Assembly (NCBI GenBank): GCA_027483705.1
Contig: JAIXTY010000260.1
Span: forward strand, 1 to 33,145
Length of the DNA stretch: 33,145 nucleotides
DNA from: Rubrivivax sp.
Lineage (GTDB): Bacteria > Pseudomonadota > Gammaproteobacteria > Burkholderiales > Burkholderiaceae_C
Reading direction: 5' to 3'
Part shown: positions 9,752 to 18,367 of the stretch, in pieces
Layout of the letters: each line of letters starts with the position of its first letter
Numbering within the stretch: the first letter of the stretch is position 1
Notes under the pieces: model-generated
The model's input: only the letters and a program-made list of their open reading frames with translations
The model's database searches: none
Told to the model about the DNA's origin: nothing
Position numbers and translations under genes: made by a program

Positions 9752-10055
9752 GGCGCGGGCCGCGCCGCCGGCGGGGCCGTCGGGCGCAAGGCATCGGTGG
9801 GGGATGGCCGATTGTCGGCCGGCCGGGCCGGGCGTGCCGGGGCGCTCATCCGCCGATCGATCTAGTCCGTTCGGGCTTGGATCCGGGCAGAAATGACTGA
9901 ACGGTTTCGATACGACTACACAGTCTGTTGCGTGACCATTCAGTTCACAAGGAAAACTGACGCGTCCATACTCCGGCGTCCCGAGGCATCCCGCCCGGGC
10001 CGCAACCCCGCCGGGCCGCGAGCGCGCGCCCAGGCACCATCAACGGAGATGAACG
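9752..10055. other. Intergenic region upstream of the ABC exporter and the FAS1 lipoprotein gene
   Basis: A 304-base spacer between divergent genes. The left part (9752-9880) is GC-rich with no visible signal. Positions about 9890-9975 are clearly AT-richer and probably hold the promoter of the FAS1 genes. No convincing -35/-10 pair was found; a TTGCGT and an AAAACT lie 19 bases apart, which is weak. A CGGAG ribosome binding site sits just before the FAS1 start at 10056. No ORF here looks real. Confidence 0.5.
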
Positions 10056-11402
10056 ATGTTGAAGTGGATTCGCCTGTCGCTGGCCGCCCTGGCCACGAGC
10101 TTCGTCGCCGCCTGCGGCGGCGGTGACGACCCGCCGTTCACGGTAGCCGACATCGCCGCCACCGATGCCCGCTTCGGCGTCCTCAACCAGGCGCTGGTGA
10201 ACACCGGCCTGAAGTCGACGCTGCTGCAAGCGGGCACCTACACAGTGTTCGCACCCACCGATGCCGCCTTCGACGCGCTGGCGGCCGAGCTCGGCCTGAC
10301 GCGCGCGCAGCTGCTCGCCGACCGTGCGCTGCTGACCAGCGTGCTGCAGTACCACGTGCTGGCCACCCGCGTGCCGCGCGCCAGCGTGCCGCTGGGCCGC
10401 GCCATCACGCCTCTGGCCGGCGGCATCTTCAAGATCGAGGCCAGCGGCAGCAGCCTCGTCGTCACCGACGGCCGCAACCGCACCAGCCGCATCCTCGAGA
10501 CCGACGTCGGCGCCACCAACGGCGTGATCCACGTCGTCGACCGCGTGCTGCTGCCGGCCAACCGCAACATCGTGCAGACGGCGCAGAGCCTGCCGCAGTT
10601 CAGCATCCTGGTCGAGGCCGTGGTGGCCGCCGGCCTGGCCGACGCCCTCTCGGCGCCCGGCCCGCTGACGGTGTTCGCGCCGACCAACGACGCCTTCGCG
10701 GCACTGCTGGCCGAGCTGCGCATCACCAAGGAGGCGCTGCTCGCCGATCGCGCGCTGCTGACGCGTGTGCTGACGTACCACGTGCTGCCCAGCCGCACGC
10801 TGAAGGCCGACATCGTCACCGGCACCGCGATCACCACGCTGCAGGGCGGCACGTTCACGGTGGGCGCCGACCTGGCCATCACCGACAGCCGCGCCCGCCG
10901 CGCCGCCATCGCCGGCACCGACGTGCTCACGAGCAACGGCGTCATCCACGTCATCGACCGCGTGATCCTGCCGCTGCCGGCGACCAACATCGTGCAGACG
11001 GCGCAGAGCCTGCCGCAGTTCAGCATCCTGGTCGAGGCCGTGGTGGCTGCCGGCCTGGCCGACGCCCTCTCGGCACCCGGCCCGCTGACGGTGTTCGCGC
11101 CGACCAACGACGCCTTCGTGGCACTGCTGGCCGAGCTGCGCATCACCAAGGAAGCGCTGCTCGCCGACCGTGCGCTGCTGACCCAGGTGCTCACCTACCA
11201 CGTGGTGCCGGGCCGCGTGCTGCGGGCGCAGGTGCCGGTGGGCGCGCCGATCACCACGCTGGAAGGCGACAGCTTCACGGTGGATGCCACGCTGACCATC
11301 ACCGATCAGCGCGGCCGCCGTGCCGCCATCACCGCCACCGACGTGTTCACCAGCAATGGCGTGATCCACGTGCTCGACCGCGTCATCCTGCCCGCCCCCT
11401 GA
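10056..11402 (+). CDS. Lipoprotein with three fasciclin (FAS1) domains
   Basis: A 448-residue exported lipoprotein: a basic, hydrophobic N-terminus runs to a VAAC lipobox with Cys20 as the lipidated residue, followed by GGGDD. Three FAS1 domains follow at about residues 30-165, 172-305 and 312-448. Each has the H1 motif ([10 protein letters not shown] or [10 protein letters not shown]), a central YHV motif ([24 protein letters not shown]) and the H2-type NGVIHV(V/I/L)DRV(I/L)LP end. FAS1 domains are known as adhesion or cell-surface interaction modules. Domains 2 and 3 share nearly identical first halves at DNA level. The aspartates after the lipidated Cys begin four residues on, so outer-membrane placement is likely but not certain. 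The start has a CGGAG site; another nearby ATG is out of frame. The single-domain FAS1 gene follows after 46 bases. Confidence 0.93.
   Translation: MLKWIRLSLAALATSFVAACGGGDDPPFTVADIAATDARFGVLNQALVNTGLKSTLLQAGTYTVFAPTDAAFDALAAELGLTRAQLLADRALLTSVLQYHVLATRVPRASVPLGRAITPLAGGIFKIEASGSSLVVTDGRNRTSRILETDVGATNGVIHVVDRVLLPANRNIVQTAQSLPQFSILVEAVVAAGLADALSAPGPLTVFAPTNDAFAALLAELRITKEALLADRALLTRVLTYHVLPSRTLKADIVTGTAITTLQGGTFTVGADLAITDSRARRAAIAGTDVLTSNGVIHVIDRVILPLPATNIVQTAQSLPQFSILVEAVVAAGLADALSAPGPLTVFAPTNDAFVALLAELRITKEALLADRALLTQVLTYHVVPGRVLRAQVPVGAPITTLEGDSFTVDATLTITDQRGRRAAITATDVFTSNGVIHVLDRVILPAP
10565..10762 (+). repeat. Internal direct repeat, first copy (second copy 10985-11182)
   Basis: Two 198-base segments exactly 420 bases apart (140 codons) differ at only six positions, about 97 percent identity. 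They cover the inter-domain linker and the first half of FAS1 domains 2 and 3. Similarity falls sharply after 10762/11182. Domain 1 is much more distant. This indicates a recent duplication or conversion between two domains of one gene. Confidence 0.92.
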
Positions 11403-11448
11403 GGCGCGGCACCCCGATCCTCCCAACCGTCCCGAAAGGACCCGTTCC

Positions 11449-11901
11449 ATGAAGAAGCTCATCCTCGCCACCGCGCTGGCCGCCGCCTCGCTGGCCGTGC
11501 AGGCCAAGGACATCGTCGAGACCGCAGTCGCGGCCGGCTCGTTCAAGACGCTGGCCACGGCGCTGCAGGCCGCCGGGCTGGTCGACACGCTCAAGGGCAA
11601 GGGCCCGTTCACGGTGTTCGCGCCCACAGACGAGGCCTTCGCCAAGGTCCCGAAGGCCGACCTCGACGCGCTGCTCAAGGACAAGGCCAAGCTCACCGCC
11701 GTGCTCACCTACCACGTGGTGCCGGGCCGGGTGATGGCCAAGGACGTGAAGGCCGGGCCCGTGAAGACGGTGCAGGGCAGCTCGCTGACGCTGGGCACCA
11801 CCGGCGGCGTGACGGTCGACAACGCCAAGGTCGTGAAGGCCGACATCACGGCCAGCAACGGCGTCATCCACGTCATCGACAGCGTCGTGCTGCCGAAGTA
11901 A
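11449..11901 (+). CDS. Secreted single-domain fasciclin (FAS1) protein
   Basis: A 150-residue protein with a cleavable signal peptide ([19 protein letters not shown], cleavage after AVQA) and one FAS1 domain. Seen: [20 protein letters not shown] at the start, the H1 motif [10 protein letters not shown], the YHVVPGRV core, and the closing [13 protein letters not shown]. This is the standard stand-alone bacterial FAS1 form, expected in the periplasm or outside the cell. A GAAAGGA ribosome binding site lies eight bases before the ATG. It follows the triple-domain lipoprotein closely and is probably in the same transcript. The sequence is closer to generic bacterial FAS1 proteins than to its neighbour, so it does not look like a recent copy of the adjacent gene. 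The function, perhaps adhesion or matrix building, is unproven. Confidence 0.93.
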   Translation: MKKLILATALAAASLAVQAKDIVETAVAAGSFKTLATALQAAGLVDTLKGKGPFTVFAPTDEAFAKVPKADLDALLKDKAKLTAVLTYHVVPGRVMAKDVKAGPVKTVQGSSLTLGTTGGVTVDNAKVVKADITASNGVIHVIDSVVLPK

Positions 11902-11913
11902 GGCGCGGGCCCG

Positions 11914-11941
11914 CCCCGGATCCGGGCTCCCCGGTCCGGGG
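11914..11941. terminator. GC-rich inverted repeats between convergent FAS1 and amgK genes
   Basis: Two palindromes, CCCGGATCCGGG (11915-11926) and a CCCCGG/CCGGGG pair around a single T (11929-11941), fill the short convergent spacer. They can also pair with each other. No T-run follows, so this is a weak candidate bidirectional terminator. Confidence 0.4.
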
Positions 11942-11945
11942 CTCC

Positions 11946-13025
11946 TCAGAACGTGTAGCCGGCCGCCACCGTGCGGTCGCTCATCGGCTCCAGCAGCTTC
12001 AGCAGCGGGGCCAGCGGGCGGTAGCGCAGCGCCACCGCGGTGGCGTAGCCGAAGAAGCGCGGCAGGTCGGCGGCGTAGCCGGCCTTGCCGTCGCGGTGCT
12101 TCAGGCGGCAGAAGATGCCCAGCACCTTCAGGTGCCGCTGCAGGCCCATCCATTCGAGTGCGCGCCAGCACTCGCCGAAGTCCTCGGCCACCGGCACGCC
12201 GGCCTTGCGCGCGGCCTGCCACCAGCGCACGGCCCAGTCGATCTGCTGCTCCTCGGGCCAGCTGACGAAGGCGTCGCGCAGCAGCGAGGCCATGTCGTAG
12301 GTCACAGGCCCGGCCACGGCATCCTGGAAGTCGAGCACGCCGGGGTTGAGCGCGCCGCCGGGCTCGCCGCAGATCATCAGGTTGCGCGGCATCCAGTCGG
12401 CGTGCACCGCCACCACGGGCTGCGCCAGCGCGCTGGCCACGAGGGCATCGCACACACGCTGCCAGGCGGCCTGCTCGCCGTCGCCCCAGGCGATGCCGTG
12501 CTCGCGCGCCACGCACCACTCGGGGAACAGCGCCAGCTCGCGGCGCAGCAGCGCCTCGTCGAAGGGCGGCAGCGCGCGGGCGTCGACACCGGCCTGCAGG
12601 CGCACCAGCGCCGCGACGGCATCGCGCATCAGGCGGTCGGCGCGGGCGGCGTCGCCGGCGGCCTGCGCGGCCTGCAGCGCCGCGAGGTAGGGCTCGCGGC
12701 CGAGGTCGTCGAGCAGCAGGAAGCCGTGCTCGGTGTCGGCCTCGCGCACCACCGGCACGTGCAGCCCGGCCTGCGCAAGCAGCGCGGCCACGTGCACGAA
12801 GGGCCGCGTGTCCTCCAGCGGCGGCGGGGCGTCCATCACGATGCAGGGGCCGGCCGCGGCCTGCACGCGCAGATAGCGGCGGAAGCTGGCGTCGGCCGAG
12901 GCCGGGGCCAGCGTCGACCAGTCGATGCCGTGGCCCGCGGGCAAGGCGGCCGCCCAGCGCTCGAAGTGGAGGCGGCGGGCCGGGTCGGCCCAGGCCACGG
13001 TGCTCGGGGGCAGGGTATCGCTCAT
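11946..13025 (-). CDS. amgK: N-acetylmuramate/N-acetylglucosamine-type sugar kinase (phosphotransferase family)
   Basis: A 359-residue aminoglycoside-phosphotransferase-fold kinase. AmgK of Pseudomonas phosphorylates MurNAc at the anomeric position, feeding MurU in the peptidoglycan recycling route that bypasses early UDP-MurNAc synthesis. Seen: SADASFRRYLRV near residue 43-53 (nucleotide loop), FLLLDDLG near 102, the catalytic loop with His208, Asp210 and Asn215 (VHADWMPRN), and the metal-binding Asp232 in LDFQDA. The position, divergent from lptD with 47 bases between starts, is the same as in Pseudomonas and supports the amgK name. The usual partner murU is not adjacent; FAS1 genes sit downstream on the other strand. 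A generic phosphotransferase role remains possible. Confidence 0.82.
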   Translation of the reverse strand: MSDTLPPSTVAWADPARRLHFERWAAALPAGHGIDWSTLAPASADASFRRYLRVQAAAGPCIVMDAPPPLEDTRPFVHVAALLAQAGLHVPVVREADTEHGFLLLDDLGREPYLAALQAAQAAGDAARADRLMRDAVAALVRLQAGVDARALPPFDEALLRRELALFPEWCVAREHGIAWGDGEQAAWQRVCDALVASALAQPVVAVHADWMPRNLMICGEPGGALNPGVLDFQDAVAGPVTYDMASLLRDAFVSWPEEQQIDWAVRWWQAARKAGVPVAEDFGECWRALEWMGLQRHLKVLGIFCRLKHRDGKAGYAADLPRFFGYATAVALRYRPLAPLLKLLEPMSDRTVAAGYTF

Positions 13026-13072
13026 GGATAATCGATTCTAAGAAGCGCCCCTGGGGCGCGCCTTTCGAGCGC
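13026..13072. promoter_or_regulatory. Divergent amgK/lptD control region with a 7-1-7 palindrome
   Basis: This 47-base spacer must serve both genes. On the minus strand a TAGAAT box (13040-13035) could be the amgK -10, leaving almost no leader. On the plus strand GATAAT (13027-13032) could be the lptD -10. Neither has a convincing -35. A perfect GCGCCCC/GGGGCGC palindrome around one T (13045-13059) lies between them and the lptD start and would be transcribed in the lptD leader. Confidence 0.45.
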
Positions 13073-15499
13073 ATGACCCACCCGACGCTGGCCCTGGCGG
13101 TCGTCGCAATCGCCTCGGCAGCGCCTGCACACGGCGCCACGGAGGCGCCGCTGCCACCGGCCGCCGCCGCGAGTTCCGGCGCTGGCGCCGCGCCGACCAC
13201 CCTCGAACGTTCGCCCCGCCTCGTGCCGCTGCCGCGCACCGAGGCCGGCCGGCGCCTGCCCATCGTGCTGCAGGCGCGCACGCTCACGAGCCAGCCCGAC
13301 CTGCAGACCGTGGCCGAGGGCGAGGTGGAGTTCCGCCGCGGCGGGCTCGTGATCCGCGCCGACCGGCTGGCCTACGACAACCTGCGCGACGTCGCCAGCG
13401 CCACGGGCGGCGTCAGCGTCGCGCGCGACGGCGCCATCTACAGCGGGCCGGCGCTGGAGATCGCGGTGCAGCGCTTCGAGGGCTTCTTCCTCGAGCCGCA
13501 GTTCGAGCTCACCACGGTGGGCGCCGGCGGGCGCGCCGACCGCATCGACTTCCTCGGGGCCGGCCGCACGCGCGCCATCAACGCCAGCTACACGAGCTGC
13601 CCGCGGCCCGACCCCGCCAGCGGCGAGGAGCCCGACTGGGTGCTGAAGACCGAGCGCATCCAGCTCGACCTCGACGCCAACGAAGGCATCGCCGAGGGCG
13701 CGCAGCTGCGCTTCAAGGGCGTGCCGATCCTGGCCATGCCCTCGCTGAGCTTCCCGATCAGCGACGAGCGCAAGAGCGGCTGGCTGCCGCCGTCGATCAA
13801 CATCGACAACCGCAGCGGCCTGATCGTCTCGGTGCCCTGGTACTGGAACATCGCACCCAACCGCGACGCCACCATCGCGCCGCGCGTGATCACGCGGCGC
13901 GGCCTGGGCGTGGACAGCGAGTTCCGCTACCTCGAGCGGCGCCACGAGGGCGCGTTGCGCCTGGACGCGCTGCCCAACGACCAGGTGGCCAAGCGCTCGC
14001 GCGGCTCGCTGCAGTGGCTGCACGAGGGCAGCCCGGGCGCGGGCTGGCGCGTCGAGGCCGACGTCTCGCGCGTGAGCGACGACGGCTGGTGGAAGGATTT
14101 CCCCGACAGCAGCCGCGGCTTCATGCCGCGCCTCCTGGCCGGGCGCGCCGGCGTGGAGCGCACCTTCACGCTGGGCGGCTCGTGGCTGGGCGACGGCGAG
14201 GGCAGCGTCTACGCGCGCACGCTGCAGTGGCAGGTGCTGCAGGACCCGGAGTCCTTCATCGCCTCGCCGTACGAACGCAGCCCGCAGATCGGCCTGGCGC
14301 TGCGCACGCGCGCCGCCGGCGGGCTGGAGCTGGCGCTGGAAACCGAGTTCAACCGCTTCACGCTGCCCGAGGGCCAGGCACGCGACAGCAACCGCCCCAC
14401 CGGCGACCGCTGGCACGCGGTGGGCTCCGTCTCGCGCCCGGTGCGCGGCCAGGGCTGGTTCGTCGTACCCAAGCTCGGCGTCAACGCGGCCGTCTACCAG
14501 GGCACGCAACGGCTGGCCAGCGGCATCGTCGACGCCCGCCGCGCCATCCCGACCTTCAGCCTGGACCTCGGCCTGGAGCTCGAGCGCAGCGCCGTGTTCT
14601 TCGGACGCGAGCTGCGCCAGACGCTGGAGCCGCGGATGCTGATCGTGAACACGCCGTACAAGGCGCAGAGCCAGCTGCCCAACTACGACTCGGCGGGCAA
14701 GGACTTCAACGTCGTCTCGCTGTTCACCGACAACGCCTTCTCGGGCGTGGACCGCGTGTCCGACGCGCAGCAGCTCACCGGCGGCTTCACAACGCGGCTG
14801 GTCGATGCCGCCAGCGGCGCCGAGGCGCTGCGCCTGGGCCTCGTGCAGCGCGTGCTGCTGCGGCCGCAGCGCGTGGCGCCGCAGGCCGACGGCTCGCCCG
14901 ACGGGCCACCGCTGGAGCAGCGCTTCTCCGACGCGCTGCTGGTGGGCAGCACCAGCGTGCTGCCGGGCTGGACGCTCGACGCCGCGGTGCAGTACAGCCC
15001 CGACATCCAGCGCTCGGTGCGCTCGATCCTGGGCGCGCGCTACTCGCCGGGCCCGTACCGCACCGTCGGCGCCACCTACCGGCTGGCGCGCGGGCTGTCG
15101 GAGCAGCTCGAGGTCGGCTGGCAGTGGCCGGTGTGGGGCGCCGTGCCCGGCGCGGGGCAGCCGGCCTCGGCGCGGGGCGGCAGCGGCGGCGGCAGCTGCA
15201 AGGGCGCCTGGTACTCGGTGGGCCGCTTCAACTACAGCCTCAAGGACAGCCGCCTGACCGATTCCATCCTCGGCTTCGAGTACGACGCGGGCTGCTGGAT
15301 CGCGCGCATCGTGGCCGAGCAGCTGTCCACCGGCCGCAGCCAGGCCACGACACGCATCCTGGTGCAGCTGGAGCTGGTCGGCCTGTCGCGGCTGGGCTCC
15401 AACCCGCTGAAAGTCTTGAGGGACAATATCCCCGGCTACCGCCTGCTGCGCGACGACAGCGCCGGCGGCCGGGCCGCCGACGCCGGCCCGACACCCTGA
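13073..15499 (+). CDS. lptD: LPS-assembly outer-membrane protein LptD
   Basis: LptD is the beta-barrel that, with LptE as its plug, inserts lipopolysaccharide into the outer leaflet of the outer membrane. This protein has 808 residues, normal for the family. A signal peptide (residues 1-22, ending in PAHGA) is followed by a low-complexity linker. An OstA/LptA-like beta-jellyroll runs at about residues 60-160 ([22 protein letters not shown]), and the barrel occupies the rest. It holds typical segments such as [19 protein letters not shown] and [16 protein letters not shown]. Cysteines are seen at 176, 709 and 741; no N-terminal Cys equivalent to Escherichia coli Cys31 is apparent. The ATG at 13073 lacks a strong ribosome binding site. 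surA starts 8 bases after the stop, and rsmA overlaps surA, so the three form an operon. Confidence 0.96.
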   Translation: MTHPTLALAVVAIASAAPAHGATEAPLPPAAAASSGAGAAPTTLERSPRLVPLPRTEAGRRLPIVLQARTLTSQPDLQTVAEGEVEFRRGGLVIRADRLAYDNLRDVASATGGVSVARDGAIYSGPALEIAVQRFEGFFLEPQFELTTVGAGGRADRIDFLGAGRTRAINASYTSCPRPDPASGEEPDWVLKTERIQLDLDANEGIAEGAQLRFKGVPILAMPSLSFPISDERKSGWLPPSINIDNRSGLIVSVPWYWNIAPNRDATIAPRVITRRGLGVDSEFRYLERRHEGALRLDALPNDQVAKRSRGSLQWLHEGSPGAGWRVEADVSRVSDDGWWKDFPDSSRGFMPRLLAGRAGVERTFTLGGSWLGDGEGSVYARTLQWQVLQDPESFIASPYERSPQIGLALRTRAAGGLELALETEFNRFTLPEGQARDSNRPTGDRWHAVGSVSRPVRGQGWFVVPKLGVNAAVYQGTQRLASGIVDARRAIPTFSLDLGLELERSAVFFGRELRQTLEPRMLIVNTPYKAQSQLPNYDSAGKDFNVVSLFTDNAFSGVDRVSDAQQLTGGFTTRLVDAASGAEALRLGLVQRVLLRPQRVAPQADGSPDGPPLEQRFSDALLVGSTSVLPGWTLDAAVQYSPDIQRSVRSILGARYSPGPYRTVGATYRLARGLSEQLEVGWQWPVWGAVPGAGQPASARGGSGGGSCKGAWYSVGRFNYSLKDSRLTDSILGFEYDAGCWIARIVAEQLSTGRSQATTRILVQLELVGLSRLGSNPLKVLRDNIPGYRLLRDDSAGGRAADAGPTP

Positions 15500-15507
15500 G
15501 CCCCCTG

Positions 15508-16866
15508 ATGAACGCTTCCCGCCCGACCCCGAAGTCCTCCGCACGCCCGGCCCTGCGGCCGCTGGCGCTGGCCCTGCTGCTGGTGGCGGGGCAGGCCGCG
15601 AGCCTGAGCGCGACGGCGCAGTCCTCGCCCCTGCGCGGGCCACGAAACGCCGACTGGATCGCGGCCGTCGTGAACCAGGAGTCGGTGACCGCCGGCGAGG
15701 TGGAGCGCCGCATCGAGCGCGCCCGCATCGAGGCCCAGCGCACCGGCCAGGCCCTGCCGGCCGATGCCGAGCTGCGCCAGCTGGCGCTCGATGCGCTGAT
15801 CGACGAGCGCGCCATGATCACCACGGCGCGCGAGAGCGGCATGCGCGTCGACGAGGGCGAGATCGACCGCGCGGTGCAGAACATCGCGCTGCAGAACCAG
15901 CTCACACCCGAGGTGCTGCGCCAGCGCCTGGCCGCCGAGGGCATCGACTACGGCCGCTTCCGCGCCAACCTGCGCGACCAGATCATGATCGAGCGGCTGC
16001 GCGAGCGCGAGGTCTACCAGCGCATCCGCGTCTCCGACGACGACATCGACAAGCACCTCGACGAGCAGCGCCGCGCGCTCAACGCCGACGCCGAGACCAA
16101 CATCGCGCAGATCCTCGTCACAGTGCCCGAGGGCGCCAGCCCCGACGTGCTGGCCCAGCGCCGCGCACGCGCCGAAGGCGCGCTGGCGCGCGTGCGCGGC
16201 GGCGAGGACTTCGGCAAGGTCGCCCAGGAGCTCAGCGAGGACGGCAACCGCGAGCGCGGCGGCGTCATCGGCCTGCGCCCGGCGTCGCGGCTGCCGGACC
16301 TCTTCGTCGAGCACACGCGCGGCCTGAAGAACGGCGAGATCGCGCCGACCCTGGCGCGCTCGGGCGCCGGCTTCCACGTGCTGCGCGTCATCGAGCGCAA
16401 GGAGACGCCGCTCGGCCAGATCACGCAGACGCGGGCGCGCCACGTGCTGCTGCGCACCTCGGCGCAGCTGAACGCGCAGACGGCATCGCGCCGCCTGGCC
16501 GAGTACAAGCGCCAGATCGAATCGGGCAGCGTCACCTTCGAAGACATCGCGCGGCAGTTCAGCGAGGACGGCAGCGCGGCTGGCGGCGGCGACCTCGGCT
16601 GGTCCAGCCCCGGCCAGATGGTGCCGGAGTTCGAGACGGCGATGAACGCGCTGGCGCTCAACGGGATGTCCGATCCCGTGGTGTCGCGCTTCGGCGTGCA
16701 CCTGATCCAGGTGCTGGAGCGCCGCACCACCACGCTCGAACCGAAGCAGCTGCGCGAGCAGGCCCGCAACGTGCTGCGCGAACAGCGTTTCGAGCAGGCC
16801 TACCTCGACTGGGCCAAGGAACTGCGCTCGCGCGCCTACGTCGAGCTGCGCGAGCCACCGTTGTGA
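15508..16866 (+). CDS. surA: Periplasmic chaperone and peptidyl-prolyl isomerase SurA
   Basis: SurA escorts unfolded outer-membrane proteins, including LptD, across the periplasm. The product is 452 residues. It has an N-terminal signal sequence (hydrophobic core about 18-32, cleavage near SATAQ) and the SurA N-domain (residues about 48-180, [20 protein letters not shown]). Two parvulin (PpiC) domains follow: the first begins near [12 protein letters not shown] and contains [13 protein letters not shown]; the second begins near RARHVLLRT and contains [30 protein letters not shown] and [12 protein letters not shown] short C-terminal helix closes the fold. The order and size match the family. 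The ATG at 15508 is 8 bases after lptD. Its stop overlaps the rsmA start. Confidence 0.97.
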   Translation: MNASRPTPKSSARPALRPLALALLLVAGQAASLSATAQSSPLRGPRNADWIAAVVNQESVTAGEVERRIERARIEAQRTGQALPADAELRQLALDALIDERAMITTARESGMRVDEGEIDRAVQNIALQNQLTPEVLRQRLAAEGIDYGRFRANLRDQIMIERLREREVYQRIRVSDDDIDKHLDEQRRALNADAETNIAQILVTVPEGASPDVLAQRRARAEGALARVRGGEDFGKVAQELSEDGNRERGGVIGLRPASRLPDLFVEHTRGLKNGEIAPTLARSGAGFHVLRVIERKETPLGQITQTRARHVLLRTSAQLNAQTASRRLAEYKRQIESGSVTFEDIARQFSEDGSAAGGGDLGWSSPGQMVPEFETAMNALALNGMSDPVVSRFGVHLIQVLERRTTTLEPKQLREQARNVLREQRFEQAYLDWAKELRSRAYVELREPPL

Positions 16867-17651
16867 CGCCCGGCGGCCGCGGCGCCCCGGTCGCGAAGAA
16901 GCGCTTCGGCCAGCACTTCCTGGCCGACGAGGCCGTCATCGGCGACATCGTGCGTGCCATCGCGCCGCGACCCGGCGACGCGCTCGTCGAGATCGGCCCC
17001 GGCCTCGGGGCGATGACGCAGCCGCTGCTGGAGCGTGCCGGCGCGCTCACCGTCATCGAGCTCGACCGCGAACTCGCGGCCCGCCTGCGCCGGCACGGCG
17101 CCGCGCGTGCGGGCCTGGCGGTGGTGGAGGCCGACGTGCTGACGGTGGACTTCGCGGCGCTCGCGCAGGCCGCCGGGCGGCCGCTGCGCGTGGTGGGCAA
17201 CCTGCCGTACAACATCTCGAGCCCGATCCTCTTTCACCTGCTGCCGGTGGCGGCGCAGGTGCAGGACCAGCACTTCATGCTGCAGAAGGAGGTCGTCGAC
17301 CGCATGGCCGCGGCGCCCGGCGGCAAGGACTACGGGCGCCTGTCGGTGATGCTGCAGTGGCGCTACGCGATCGAGGCCGTGCTCGACGTGCCGCCGTCGG
17401 CCTTCGAGCCGCCGCCGCGTGTGGACTCGGCGGTGGTGCGCATGGTGCCGAAGCCGGCCGACACGGTGGCCACGGTCGACGCGGCGCGCCTGGGGGCGCT
17501 GGTCAGCTCGGCGTTCTCGCAGCGCCGCAAGCTGCTGCGGCACACGCTGGGGCACTGGATCGAACAGCACGCCCCGGGCGCGCCCTTCGACCTGCAGCGC
17601 CGCGCCGAAGAAGTGCCCGTGGCCGAGTACGTGGCGCTGGCGCGCCACTGA
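16863..17651 (+). CDS. rsmA: 16S rRNA (adenine1518/1519-N6)-dimethyltransferase
   Basis: RsmA (KsgA) uses S-adenosylmethionine to dimethylate two adjacent adenines near the 3' end of 16S rRNA, a late check in 30S assembly. The protein is 262 residues. Hallmarks: [11 protein letters not shown] at the N-terminus, the SAM-binding [11 protein letters not shown], the acidic VIELDRELA loop, the catalytic NLPYNIS motif, and the C-terminal domain with [14 protein letters not shown] and [11 protein letters not shown]. Translation begins at a GTG at 16863, which overlaps the surA stop by three bases, indicating coupling. In Escherichia coli pdxA separates surA from this gene; here it is missing. Confidence 0.97.
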   Translation: MTPGGRGAPVAKKRFGQHFLADEAVIGDIVRAIAPRPGDALVEIGPGLGAMTQPLLERAGALTVIELDRELAARLRRHGAARAGLAVVEADVLTVDFAALAQAAGRPLRVVGNLPYNISSPILFHLLPVAAQVQDQHFMLQKEVVDRMAAAPGGKDYGRLSVMLQWRYAIEAVLDVPPSAFEPPPRVDSAVVRMVPKPADTVATVDAARLGALVSSAFSQRRKLLRHTLGHWIEQHAPGAPFDLQRRAEEVPVAEYVALARH

Positions 17652-17690
17652 GGCAACCCCTCGCCGAGGGGCCGCCTCAGCCGGCGAGGC

Positions 17691-17912
17691 TCAGGCCGCG
17701 GAGAGCCACGCGGCGGTGTCGAAGGCGCTGCTCATCATCGGCATGTTCATGCCGAAGTTGGGGTTGGTGCCGTTCTTGGGCACCACCTTGGGCACTGCCG
17801 GCTTGGCGGCAGGGGTGCCGGCGGTGGCCGGCGTCGTCGTCTGGGCCGTCTCGGCAGCCCGCTCCCATGACCCGTTTTCCTGGGAGCGGGCTACTGAAAA
17901 GAATAGAAACAC
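17691..17912 (-). CDS. Doubtful 73-residue ORF downstream of barstar
   Basis: A short frame beginning at a GTG inside the last codons of the barstar gene. The product reads as a hydrophobic start (FLFFSVA), a threonine-, alanine- and proline-rich middle (PATAGTPAAKPAVPKVVPK) and a methionine-rich end (NFGMNMPMMSSAFDTAAWL). The last part has codon use and composition that look protein-like, but the beginning lies within an inverted repeat and a foreign-looking overlap. It may be the tail of a decayed gene. I do not recognise the family. No good ribosome binding site is visible. Confidence 0.25.
   Translation of the reverse strand: MFLFFSVARSQENGSWERAAETAQTTTPATAGTPAAKPAVPKVVPKNGTNPNFGMNMPMMSSAFDTAAWLSAA
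17856..17892. repeat. 12-bp perfect inverted repeat spanning the barstar stop
   Basis: Arms AGCCCGCTCCCA (17856-17867) and TGGGAGCGGGCT (17881-17892) flank a 13-base loop and include part of the barstar stop codon. RNA from either strand could form a strong hairpin. There is no T-run after it on the minus strand, so a classic terminator is not shown. It may instead stabilise the 3' end or be a remnant of a repeat element. Confidence 0.85.
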
Positions 17913-18286
17913 CGGAACGGGATCCGGCGATCGCCCCAGAACTCCGCGGCATCGCGGAACACCTCGAGCAGCTGCTCGCGCGCCTCGCGGTCGAAGCGCG
18001 GGTTGTCGGGCAGCTGCTCGAGCACGACCACGAAGCCCGGCTGCTGGCCGCTCTTGTGCACGAGATCGGTCATGCAGTCGTAGAGCGCGTCGAGGTTCTT
18101 GCCGAAGTGCGGCGGGAACGTGAAGGCGGCGGCGATGCCGTCGAGCACGTCCTGCTTGCTCTGCGCGCCGGAAAGGTTGGCGTACAGGAAATGATGGCCG
18201 GCGGTTTGCGCCGCGGTCATCAGGTCGTCAACCCGGTAGGCGCGGATCGCCTGCACGAGGTTGGGCCGGATGGTCTGCAACTCCAT
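17891..18286 (-). CDS. Barstar-family ribonuclease inhibitor
   Basis: A 131-residue protein matching barstar, the tight cytoplasmic inhibitor of barnase-type ribonucleases. The key segment FGKNLDALYDCMTDL is at residues 61-75. Asp66 and Asp70 line up with barstar Asp35 and Asp39, which contact the RNase active site in the known barnase complex; Tyr69 replaces Trp38. The start is the ATG at 18286 because a perfect AGGAGG (18301-18296) lies nine bases upstream. A longer reading from 18343 would add 19 residues with no ribosome binding site. The gene lies 81 bases after the RNase stop on the same strand, so the two are probably one transcript. The N-terminal 30 residues are an extra stretch compared with classical barstar (about 90 residues), as in many proteobacterial members. 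Confidence 0.9.
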   Translation of the reverse strand: MELQTIRPNLVQAIRAYRVDDLMTAAQTAGHHFLYANLSGAQSKQDVLDGIAAAFTFPPHFGKNLDALYDCMTDLVHKSGQQPGFVVVLEQLPDNPRFDREAREQLLEVFRDAAEFWGDRRIPFRCFYSFQ

Positions 18287-18367
18287 GGTCGCGATCCTCC
18301 TGGGTGGCGGGGAAAGGTAGGCGTGATCGGTGGCGGCGTTCATGGCGCAAGGCTCTGGTGAGGCGGT

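Noticed and set aside
7889..9865. A 658-residue plus-strand frame across the ABC exporter
   Set aside because: Antisense shadow; the minus strand has Walker A, signature, Walker B and H-loop in order.
9895..9935. ECF-sigma-like GAAC...GTCT pair upstream of the FAS1 lipoprotein gene
   Set aside because: The spacing (20 bases) is longer than usual for ECF promoters and the boxes are incomplete, so the match is not better than chance.
13022..15643. An 873-residue minus-strand frame across lptD
   Set aside because: Shadow of lptD with the same biased composition and no recognisable motif.
18287..18343. Longer barstar start at 18343
   Set aside because: No ribosome binding site there, while the ATG at 18286 has a perfect AGGAGG at the right distance.
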